This document shows positions 1 through 5,590 of a DNA stretch of 6,329 nt, piece after piece. The notes under the pieces are model-generated. The model was given only the letters and a program-made list of their open reading frames with translations, did not search any database and was not told where the DNA came from. The position numbers were made by a program, and so were the translations under genes. The stretch comes from Candidatus Altimarinota bacterium (GTDB lineage: Bacteria > Patescibacteriota > Gracilibacteria > Absconditabacterales > Absconditicoccaceae). Each line of letters starts with the position of its first letter. Position 1 is the stretch's first letter. The DNA lies in assembly GCA_027062165.1 (NCBI GenBank), contig JAMOTU010000139.1, forward strand, positions 1 through 6,329, written 5' to 3'.

Positions 1-10
1 TTTTTATCTT

Positions 11-43
11 TTGATATAATTCTAAATATACAGTTCATATCAA
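11..43. repeat. Short inverted repeat after the small gene
   Basis: Perfect arms TTGATAT (11-17) and ATATCAA (37-43) enclose 19 bases directly after the stop of the small gene. A weak mRNA hairpin is possible. On the minus strand the sequence after it is A-rich, not T-rich, so it is not a standard intrinsic terminator. Confidence 0.3.
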
Positions 44-44
44 T

Positions 45-296
45 TTAACATCTTTCAACTTCATAATTTTTAATGGCATAATCATAATTTATAAACCAAT
101 AACTCTCCCCGTCACTTCCTATAAATCTGACTATTTCATCATCTTTTGCTTTTAAGATTTTTTCTCTATCTTCCTCTAAAAAACTAACCTTTTTACCGTT
201 GTCCCCGTTTTCAAGCAACTCTCTTGCTGTTTTCTCATCCACTTTTGCCATATCAATGTATGAAGGTTTTCTTTTTGTTTTTTTAAAAGTAAGCAT
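45..296 (-). CDS. Small protein homologous to the STAND C-terminal tail, downstream of XRE
   Basis: I do not recognise a named family. The protein has 83 residues from the ATG at 294-296, or 85 from the ATG at 300-302; the ribosome binding site favours the former. In the 85-residue numbering, a basic start (K-K-T-K-R-K-P, 7-13) is followed by T-A-R-E-L (25-29) and a charged, probably helical segment V-S-F-L-E-E-D-R-E-K-I-L-K-A-K-D-D-E-I (39-57), then an aromatic end with W-F-I-N-Y-D-Y. No membrane segment or signal peptide is seen. Residues about 25-64 align with the last ~50 residues of the STAND protein ending at 2105 (T-A-K-E-L, then V-S-F-x-E-E...I-L-x-A-K-D-E-E-I), with 14 of 34 identities in the ungapped core. 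It is the second gene of the XRE unit. It could be a toxin or antitoxin partner, a decoy or inhibitor of the STAND sensor, or a remnant of a larger gene. Confidence 0.7.
   Translation of the reverse strand: MLTFKKTKRKPSYIDMAKVDEKTARELLENGDNGKKVSFLEEDREKILKAKDDEIVRFIGSDGESYWFINYDYAIKNYEVERC
133..188 (-). repeat. Segment of the small gene duplicated in the STAND gene tail (2160-2215)
   Basis: This is the partner of the repeat at 2160-2215, in the same strand orientation and in the same codon register. It encodes residues about 39-57 of the small protein (85-residue numbering). The divergence suggests an old duplication or recombination and not a recent copy. Confidence 0.55.
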
Positions 297-301
297 TGTC
301 A

Positions 302-308
302 TCCTTTT
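302..308 (-). promoter_or_regulatory. Ribosome binding site deciding the start of the small protein gene
   Basis: AAAAGGA on the minus strand ends five bases before the ATG at 294-296. The first ATG (300-302) overlaps the last base of this motif and is too close to be served by it. The second ATG is therefore the likelier start. Confidence 0.5.
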
Positions 309-333
309 CTTCTAAATTTTCATTATTTGTTTC

Positions 334-576
334 TTATATATCTAAAATATTTTGATTTCTGTTTACAAACGGATTTTTTGGTTTTATATCAATTGTATAA
401 CCTAACACTCCTAAAATTTTATCAAATGTTGCCACACTTATTTTAGTTAAATTTCCATTTTCAAGTTTTGATAGGGTTGCTCTTGAAATTCCGGATTTTT
501 TTGCAAGTTCTTCTTGTGAGATTCTTTTTTCTTTTCTTAAATTTTTAATTTTTTCGCCAAGTTCGAATAATATCAT
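334..576 (-). CDS. XRE-family helix-turn-helix transcriptional regulator
   Basis: This 80-residue protein is essentially one Cro/C1-type HTH domain: L-G-E-K-I-K-N-L-R-K-E-K at 6-17, then the recognition part Q-E-E-L-A-K-K-S-G-I-S-R-A-T-L-S-K-L-E-N at 21-40. A short tail (L-G-Y-T-I-D-I-K-P-K-N-P-F, 58-70) resembles HipB-like antitoxin regulators. It should bind DNA as a dimer, and the palindromes at 693-712 and 734-753 are its obvious candidate sites. It is followed 31 bases (or 37, if the second ATG is used) later by a small gene on the same strand, so the pair is probably one transcript. There is no HipA kinase downstream within the window. The pair could be a regulator with its cofactor, an antitoxin with an unrecognised partner, or a control module for the neighbouring conflict genes. 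The family assignment is secure; the biological role is not. Confidence 0.92.
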   Translation of the reverse strand: MILFELGEKIKNLRKEKRISQEELAKKSGISRATLSKLENGNLTKISVATFDKILGVLGYTIDIKPKNPFVNRNQNILDI

Positions 577-583
577 CTATAAT

Positions 584-589
584 CTCCTT
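584..589 (-). promoter_or_regulatory. Ribosome binding site of the XRE gene
   Basis: A consensus AAGGAG on the minus strand is separated by 7 bases from the ATG at 574-576. It is the strongest Shine-Dalgarno in the window and fixes this start. Confidence 0.75.
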
Positions 590-692
590 ACTCTTTCAAT
601 TATCAAGCATTTTTTTGCCGATTTTTTGCTTCTACACATTCTTCAAACAGACTCTCAATTACCTAAAAAACACTGTTTGATCTGTCAACCTT

Positions 693-712
693 TTGTAAAA
701 GTTACTTTACAA
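693..712 (-). promoter_or_regulatory. Operator-like palindrome 1 (TTGTAAA-N6-TTTACAA)
   Basis: This is a perfect 7-bp inverted repeat around a 6-bp centre, 117 bases or more upstream of the XRE start. It is the better of two similar palindromes, the other being at 734-753. It touches the -10 of one candidate promoter and lies five bases upstream of the TTGACA of another, so either repression or activation is possible. It is not followed by a T-run and is not a terminator. Confidence 0.5.
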
Positions 713-740
713 GTTTAGTAAAATAAAAGATTTTTGTAAA
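712..740 (-). promoter_or_regulatory. Candidate promoter of the XRE-small protein operon
   Basis: On the minus strand TTTACA (740-735), a 17-base spacer and TAAACT (717-712) form a moderate sigma-70 match lying between the two palindromes, a layout typical of an autorepressed operon. Two alternatives exist: a perfect TTGACA at 688-683 with only a weak -10 (TAGGTA, 665-660), and a TATAAA at 749-744 inside palindrome 2. Sequence alone does not decide between them. Confidence 0.35.
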
Positions 741-753
741 GTAGTTTATACAA
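734..753 (-). promoter_or_regulatory. Operator-like palindrome 2 (TTGTA-N10-TACAA)
   Basis: The 20-bp element has arms TTGTA and TACAA and shares its first seven bases, TTGTAAA, with the element at 693-712. The two starts are 41 bp apart, about four helical turns. It overlaps the possible -35 (TTTACA) of the XRE operon. I infer that it is a binding site for the XRE protein encoded downstream, for autoregulation. Confidence 0.45.
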
Positions 754-794
754 GATCTTAAAAAGTATCCTGTATAAAACCACCTCAATTCCAA

Positions 795-1982
795 TCAATA
801 CAAAAATCCAAAAAGCCATAAAGGAATTATGTTATCACTTCCAAATTCTATGTTATCTTTTACTATATATGCATTTTCTAAATCTTTAATTTGAGTTGAA
901 GTTTTATTCTTACCTCCAATTTCAAAAATATACTCTCCATCTACTAAAAAATCACCCTTATTTGGATATAAAAGATTATGCTCAAACATTTGATTTGCAA
1001 AAAATGTCTCTCTAATTGTTCCAATTTGTTGAGTTTCACAATAGCAATAGTTTAAATTCGGATTTTTTAAATATACTTTTTGAGGTTTTACGAATATATT
1101 ATCTCCCCTTGTTTTAGAATCAAGCAAAATAAAAATATCTCCTCTTGCTAAATAGTAGAGATATTGATATAAAGTATTTCGGTTTATCTCTATTTTTTGT
1201 GCAAGTTTTGTAATATTTAGTTCATATGGTTCTGATTTGCAGATTAAATAGACCAGTTGTTTTAATTTTATAGTGTTTATAGGTTTAATGTCAAAAATAA
1301 ACGGCAAATCAAACTCAATCGTTGCGTTTATGCTCTCTTGAAGTTTAAGATAATAGTTGTTTTTGTTTTCAAAATAAAAAGGGTATGCCCCAAATTTTAA
1401 ATACTCCTCAAAAAACTCAAAAGGTTTTATTTTTGAAGTAATTTCAAAAGCTATATCTGTATGATTTTTTAAAATATCTTCTAAACTAAAATACTCTAAG
1501 CTAATACCTTTTTTTAATTCTATAAACTCCCTAAAAGAGAGATTATTCATTTTATAAACAACCGCTCTTCTGCTTAAATCTCCTTTTGAATGTTCTAATT
1601 TTATTGCAGATGAGCCTGTAAAAATTACTTTTAAATTTAAAGTATCGTAAATAAGTTTTAACTCTTTTTCAAAATTTGGATATTTATGTATCTCATCAAT
1701 TACAAGTAACTCTCCACCCTTTTTTTCAAACTCTTCGGCAAACTCGAATAATTTTAAGGGTGTATATTCTAAAAATTCGGCGTTGATATAGATTTTTTTA
1801 TTTAGAGAAAATGGATTTTCTTTTAGATATTGAAGTAAAAAAGTGGTTTTACCAACCCCTCTTGCTCCAATAATCCCTATTAATTTCTCACTAAAATCAA
1901 CTCTGTTAAACAAATACCTTTTATATTCTACATCTAAATTTTTAAGTAAATTATAAAAGCGATTTTGAAATAGAGCTAACAT
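795..1982 (-). CDS. AAA+ ATPase with DUF4143 (AAA_14-DUF4143 family)
   Basis: This 395-residue protein has the complete architecture and about the usual length of the AAA_14/DUF4143 family. Walker A G-A-R-G-V-G-K-T is at 39-46, Walker B L-L-V-I-D-E-I-H at 92-99, a sensor-1-like V-I-F-T-G-S-S at 119-125 and an S-R-R arginine motif at 137-139. The family's G-A-Y-P-F is at 198-202. A winged-helix-like segment (about 256-282, I-T-K-L-A-Q-K-I...N-R-N-T-L-Y) leads into DUF4143. There G-T-I-R-E-T-F-F-A-N (321-330) and D-F-L-V-D...F-E-I-G-G-K (344-358) recall a PD-(D/E)XK-like fold, and the C-terminus ends I-P-L-W-L-F-G-F-L-Y. Such ATPases are widespread and often multicopy in bacteria and archaea; their substrate is unknown, and DNA-related or mobile-element-related roles have been suggested. 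The gene stands alone, 122 bases after the STAND gene and 218 bases before the XRE gene, with its own ribosome binding site and promoter-like region. No frameshift or missing ATPase motif is seen, so it is probably functional. Confidence 0.9.
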   Translation of the reverse strand: MLALFQNRFYNLLKNLDVEYKRYLFNRVDFSEKLIGIIGARGVGKTTFLLQYLKENPFSLNKKIYINAEFLEYTPLKLFEFAEEFEKKGGELLVIDEIHKYPNFEKELKLIYDTLNLKVIFTGSSAIKLEHSKGDLSRRAVVYKMNNLSFREFIELKKGISLEYFSLEDILKNHTDIAFEITSKIKPFEFFEEYLKFGAYPFYFENKNNYYLKLQESINATIEFDLPFIFDIKPINTIKLKQLVYLICKSEPYELNITKLAQKIEINRNTLYQYLYYLARGDIFILLDSKTRGDNIFVKPQKVYLKNPNLNYCYCETQQIGTIRETFFANQMFEHNLLYPNKGDFLVDGEYIFEIGGKNKTSTQIKDLENAYIVKDNIEFGSDNIIPLWLFGFLY

Positions 1983-1988
1983 AGAATG

Positions 1989-1994
1989 CCTTTT
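1989..1994 (-). promoter_or_regulatory. Ribosome binding site of the AAA/DUF4143 gene
   Basis: AAAAGG on the minus strand is followed by a 6-base spacer and the ATG at 1980-1982. This supports the chosen start. Confidence 0.6.
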
Positions 1995-1997
1995 TTA

Positions 1998-2038
1998 TTA
2001 AGCATTTTAGCATAATTTTTGCTTAGTACATTAAGCAA
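1998..2038 (-). promoter_or_regulatory. Promoter-like region with a TTGCTTA-N6-TAAGCAA palindrome upstream of the AAA/DUF4143 gene
   Basis: On the minus strand an extended -10-like element TGCTAAAAT lies with its TAAAAT at 2009-2004, about 22 bases before the gene start. No good -35 is spaced for it. Instead, a perfect palindrome (arms of 7, loop of 6) covers 2019-2038, where a regulator would overlap the -35 region. A further TTAAGCA half-site is at 1998-2004, on the other side of the -10, repeating the one at 2031-2037. The palindrome is not followed by a T-run on either strand, so I read it as a possible operator and not a terminator. The rest of the 122-base gap (2039-2104) shows only AT-rich sequence. 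Confidence 0.4.
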
Positions 2039-2104
2039 TTCTTCTTATTTGCAATTTTTATTTTTTAAAATGAGTAAAATTACCTGGTATAACAAGTGAA
2101 TTGT

Positions 2105-4123
2105 TTAATTTTTCATATTCAAATAAAGAGAATCACTATCAGTTACTAAATCTCCTAATATTTCTTCATCTTTTGCATTTAAAATAATTTTTTCTTGCTC
2201 TTCTGAAAAACTAACGATTAATTTTTTATAATATTCTTCTTTCATTATTATCTTGAGTTCTTTTGCTGTTACATTTTCTTTAATAAGATATATCTCCGGT
2301 TCTAAATACATGTCATTTTGTTTCATTAAATATTCACAATAATCAGGATCAATCAAACACAAAATTTCATCTTCTTTTTCTAGAAAAAAGCATAATAATA
2401 AAGTTTTTATAATATCATCATCTAAACAATCTGTGTTTGATAATTCTATTAGTTCTTGTCTCAATAAGTCATAATCTTTTAATTCTATCAAATTAAGAAT
2501 TACCAATCTTAATAAATTTTTATGCAAATCTTTATAATTATAAAAATCAGTGATGTAAAATAATTCTTTTAGTAAACCAATATTTTTAATCATATTTTTT
2601 AATTCATCAAAAACTTTTTCATCATTAAAAACTTTTTTTGTTTCATCAGGATAATCATATAATACTTTTAAATTATTAATTAGTCTTGAATAATTCATTC
2701 TCCCCATATGGGTACAATTTATAATTTTAAAAACAACATCAGTTTCTAAATAATTTTTAAACTTTCTAATATCTTCAATTGTTTTTCTTATAATTTCTCC
2801 AATATTTTCATCATTTTCAAAATAATCATATATTCTTTCATATATTTTATTTTCAAGCACAATTTGAATATTACTTACTATTTCTTCTCTTTCAAAGCTA
2901 TTGTGATATATCCCGTCAGTTCCATAAATTAATTTATAAACTTCAAATGCTTTATCCAATCCTAAAATTTTTTCAATATCTATATTAATAAAATCCAATC
3001 TTGTAACTACATATTTTTCAAGAGATTTTTTTAAAGGTATTACAATTCTTAACATTAAATCAGCAATTCCAAAATTATTTTCTTTTACAATTTTTAATAA
3101 CTCATTCCTTAAATCATTTATAAAATTACAAGTATAGTTATTTTCTATATCATCACATTCACATCCTTCTTCATTACAATTCCTCAATATTGAATTCAAC
3201 ATCCTCTCATCTATTTCAGTAATACCATATTTATTGATTATCTTTTTTAAATTACTTTCAACTTCTTTTGGTTTAATTTTACGTTTTTCTCTATTGATTA
3301 AATAATTATAGAGTTTCTTTAAATAATCAAAATCAGCTTTTTTATTACAATAATTAATTTTATTTTGATTGTAAAATGTACATTTATTTTTTAACGAATT
3401 AAATTCTCTGTGATAAAATTTAATATATCCATTTTCATCTTCTTTTATATAATCTTTTATCATCCATCTAAATCTGCTCCAAACAGCAGGAGGTAAATCA
3501 TTTGTTAAATTTTTATGATACTCATTACTTATTTCATCAACAACATATTTATTACTTGCTAATAAATTTATTATTTCATTTTCTCTTAACCGCTGATTAC
3601 TTCCAAAAGTATAAAGTATAAAGTTTTTAATTACACTTCCTGGAACAAAATGCTTTGAAATTAAATTCTCAAAAAACTCTTCAATTATTTCTTCCTGTGT
3701 TTCTGATAGATATCTATTTTTTTTATTTTCTTCTCTCTTATGATAAGTAAAATCATCACTACTTTTCCAAAATTTAACCTCTTCTTTTGCTATTGTAAGA
3801 TATAAAGGTTTATTGCTATCTTTTTTTTCAAAAACATAGTTAAATTGTTTTTCTGTTAATGTTCTATTCTTTTTTTTTAATAACTCCTCAAGTATTAATT
3901 TTGGATTATCTAATCTTTTTATTTCAAAATTTTTCTCAAATTTTTGATGAACTTTTTGATATGAATAATATTCTTTATATCTTCTATCTTTTAATACAGA
4001 AAGAATAAGTCTTCCTTCAAAATCAAACCAATTTAAGCTATCTTCATATTTTGTTTTAAGTTGGTCTATTGCATCTATTAAGATAATTTTACTACTATTT
4101 GAGAGATTATCTCTAATTAAATC
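2105..4123 (-). pseudogene. DUF4062-STAND NTPase, C-terminal continuation (Walker B, winged-helix-like and helical sensor region)
   Basis: This frame is open for 672 codons and has no plausible start of its own at its beginning; the first ATG of any prominence is internal, at 3461-3463. Joined to the upstream frame it gives a 1157-residue protein. In composite numbering, Walker B I-L-I-D-A-I-D-Q-L is at 499-507. P-L-Y-L-T-I-A-K-E-E at 591-600 matches the (L)PLYLxxAxEEL segment of NWD1/TEP1-type STAND proteins. L-P-P-A-V-W-S-R-F at 695-703 followed by Y-I-K-F-Y-H-R-E-F at 718-726 matches the winged-helix-like end of the NTPase module. The rest, to 1157, is Ile/Leu/Asn/Glu-rich, probably helical and poorly conserved, as expected for a target-recognition region. 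It holds a Cys cluster (733, 744, 801, 806, 808, 817). The last ~55 residues resemble the small protein at 45-302. No recognisable terminator follows the TAA. Confidence 0.82.
2160..2215 (-). repeat. Tail segment of the STAND gene that is duplicated at 133-188
   Basis: This stretch encodes V-S-F-S-E-E...I-I-L-N-A-K-D-E-E-I near the C-terminus of the STAND protein (composite residues about 1122-1140). An ungapped comparison with 133-188 gives 43 of 56 identical bases in the same codon register. Low base complexity raises the chance level, but the protein match and an upstream T-A-[KR]-E-L shared by both products support common ancestry. Confidence 0.55.
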
Positions 4124-4133
4124 AAAAAAAATC
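4121..4133 (-). other. Frameshift site in a T8 tract (A8 on the plus strand, 4124-4131)
   Basis: On the minus strand the sequence reads GAT TTT TTT TGA T. Taken as written, translation ends at this TGA after Asp-Phe-Phe. Omitting one of the eight Ts gives GAT TTT TTT GAT TTA, which continues as D-L-I-R-D-N-L and reaches a typical STAND Walker B (I-I-L-I-D-A-I-D-Q-L) 13 residues later. I checked the continuation codon by codon from 4123 to 3464 and found no stop. Possible causes are a sequencing or assembly homopolymer error, a genuine inactivating mutation, phase variation by slipped-strand mispairing, or transcriptional slippage that restores frame in part of the mRNA. Confidence 0.9.
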
Positions 4134-5579
4134 TTTTTTATACTTTTTTAGTTTTTCATCTATTTTTTGAATTTCTTTTTCTAATTCTTTTTGTTTTTTC
4201 GAATTCTCTGTTTGTTCTAATTGTTTTTCTTTATTTCTTTTTTCATTTTCTGAATTTTGAATTTCTCGGATAATTTCATCTAATTTTTTTACACCACCTT
4301 TAATTTCTTTACAAATTGAATATAAGACATCTTCAATAAACAAAGAATTAACAGTAACCCCACAAAACCTATAAATAACATCTTTATTCTTTTCTTCAAG
4401 TCTTTTAATCACTCTTGCCATAATAGCCGATTTGCCAATTCCGCTTTCACCATAAATCAATACTTTATTATTTTTTTCTATTGCACTTAAAATATCTTCA
4501 ATCTCTTTTTCTCTACCTACAAAAGGACGATTTAAAAGATAATTTTTGTAATCTTCTTGATAATCTTTTTCTGTAAATTTTTCAATTTGAATATTTTTAA
4601 GAGAATCAAGAAGTCTTTCTTTTACAAATTGTCCAAACTTAACCAAATATTTAGCAAAATCTTTATATTCAAGTTTTTTTTCTATTTCTTCCAACGAATC
4701 AATTTTCTCAAATACATTTTCTATAAAACACTCTTTTTTTTTATTGTTTTTTTGCTCTTTTAGACATCTTTCATTTTTTTCAAAAACTTTTTTATAAAAT
4801 TCAGCAGTCACACCAAGTATTTTTAAATTATCCTTTAATGTATTGGTTACTATTTCTTTTCTTAATTCTTTAATCTTATCATTTTGTTTATCCGATAATT
4901 TATTTTTAATATTTCCTTTAATATCCTCTAAATCTTTAAACTTTCTAATAAATCCTATCATATGATTTTTTAATTTTTTATCACTACTTTTGTATTTCAA
5001 AAAAGTTTTCAATTCTTGATGAGTGGCAGATATAAAATATTTTTCTTTTGTTTCTTCGTCAAAATTTAATTCCTTAACTGCTGATTGTAAAAGTTCTTTG
5101 ATTTTATCTTCTACTACTTTCCAATTATCCCAATTTGTATAATCTTTATCAATTACTTCATCTCTTGATTTTAAAATATAAGAAGGTGGTAATTGATTAT
5201 AATCAAGCTCATACCAGGTTTCTAAAAGCTTTGTATCTTTTCCTAACTCTTTTAACTTTACTACTATTTTTTCAAACTCTTCTTTTTTTATAACTCTTAG
5301 TAAAGGCACCCATCCGTATTTATCTCCACTAAGTATCAAAAAATCAGGGTGTGGTTCTGTTATAGCTCTTTCAACTTCGCTAAGACATATATCCATCGTC
5401 CTTTGGTCAATTTGGGATTCTTCCGGCACTCCCCACCTTAAATCAATAGGTAAAAAACTAATCCCTTTTTTATTTGCCTCTTTTTTAATCTCGGGGAATA
5501 TATATTTTTGAAGCACTGCCCTCTCAAGCCTAAAATCTTCAAATGTCGAGCTTATAAATACTCTCCATATTTTTTTCAT
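4122..5579 (-). CDS. DUF4062-STAND (NLR-like) NTPase, N-terminal part, interrupted by a frameshift
   Basis: This 485-residue frame holds the first part of a STAND NTPase. Residues 4-93 are a DUF4062 domain: F-I-S-S-T-F at 8-13, D-x-x-x-E-R at 15-20, D-L-R-W-G at 46-50, C-L-S-E-V-E at 65-70 and Y-G-W-V-P at 88-92. DUF4062 is generally regarded as TIR-like, and E68 sits where TIR NADases carry the catalytic glutamate; that equivalence is my inference. A Lys/Glu-rich helical linker follows (about 95-345), then the entry box R-P-F-V-G-R-E-K-E (351-359) and Walker A G-E-S-G-I-G-K-S (377-384). Residues about 432-482 are a highly charged predicted coiled coil. The frame then stops at a TGA inside a T8 run, before Walker B. 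As written, the product would lack Walker B and the whole sensor part, so it should not be a working STAND ATPase. The continuation is in the adjacent frame at 2105-4123. The start is well supported by the family's usual N-terminus and by its position 9 bases after the RyR stop. The product is probably cytoplasmic. Confidence 0.88.
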   Translation of the reverse strand: MKKIWRVFISSTFEDFRLERAVLQKYIFPEIKKEANKKGISFLPIDLRWGVPEESQIDQRTMDICLSEVERAITEPHPDFLILSGDKYGWVPLLRVIKKEEFEKIVVKLKELGKDTKLLETWYELDYNQLPPSYILKSRDEVIDKDYTNWDNWKVVEDKIKELLQSAVKELNFDEETKEKYFISATHQELKTFLKYKSSDKKLKNHMIGFIRKFKDLEDIKGNIKNKLSDKQNDKIKELRKEIVTNTLKDNLKILGVTAEFYKKVFEKNERCLKEQKNNKKKECFIENVFEKIDSLEEIEKKLEYKDFAKYLVKFGQFVKERLLDSLKNIQIEKFTEKDYQEDYKNYLLNRPFVGREKEIEDILSAIEKNNKVLIYGESGIGKSAIMARVIKRLEEKNKDVIYRFCGVTVNSLFIEDVLYSICKEIKGGVKKLDEIIREIQNSENEKRNKEKQLEQTENSKKQKELEKEIQKIDEKLKKYKKDFF

Positions 5580-5582
5580 TTT

Positions 5583-5590
5583 CTCTCTTT
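5583..5590 (-). promoter_or_regulatory. Ribosome binding site of the DUF4062-STAND gene
   Basis: On the minus strand AAAGAGAG ends three bases before the ATG at 5577-5579 and overlaps the TAA stop of the RyR gene. It is a purine-rich but imperfect Shine-Dalgarno. The overlap with the upstream stop supports translational coupling between the two genes. Confidence 0.55.

Noticed and set aside
609..629. Tandem ATTTTTTTGCCG / ATTTTTTGCTT repeat
   Set aside because: It is two short, low-complexity units within an AT-rich leader, too short to call a repeat family or a CRISPR remnant.
577..639. A 20-codon leader ORF on the minus strand whose TAG directly abuts the XRE ATG
   Set aside because: It has only a weak ribosome binding site, overlaps the strong XRE Shine-Dalgarno and has no family resemblance. 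It could be a leader peptide, but nothing beyond position supports it.
752..759. AAGATCTT perfect palindrome after the AAA/DUF4143 gene
   Set aside because: Eight bases without a loop or T-run is expected by chance and gives no terminator or clear binding site.
2091..2105. AACAA-N5-TTGTT hairpin at the end of the STAND gene
   Set aside because: The stem has only five AT-rich pairs, and the T-run follows it on the plus strand, where no gene ends. It is not a credible terminator for the minus-strand gene.
2105..3463. Separate 452-residue gene starting at the ATG at 3461-3463
   Set aside because: The ATG falls inside the conserved winged-helix-like motif (W-S-R-F-R-W just before it, Y-H-R-E-F just after). 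The frame is open far upstream with family motifs, so this is an internal Met and not a gene start.
4557..4763. A 68-codon open frame on the plus strand inside the STAND gene
   Set aside because: Its product is almost only Phe, Ile, Lys and Leu, the mirror image of Lys/Glu-rich codons on the minus strand. It has no independent gene features.
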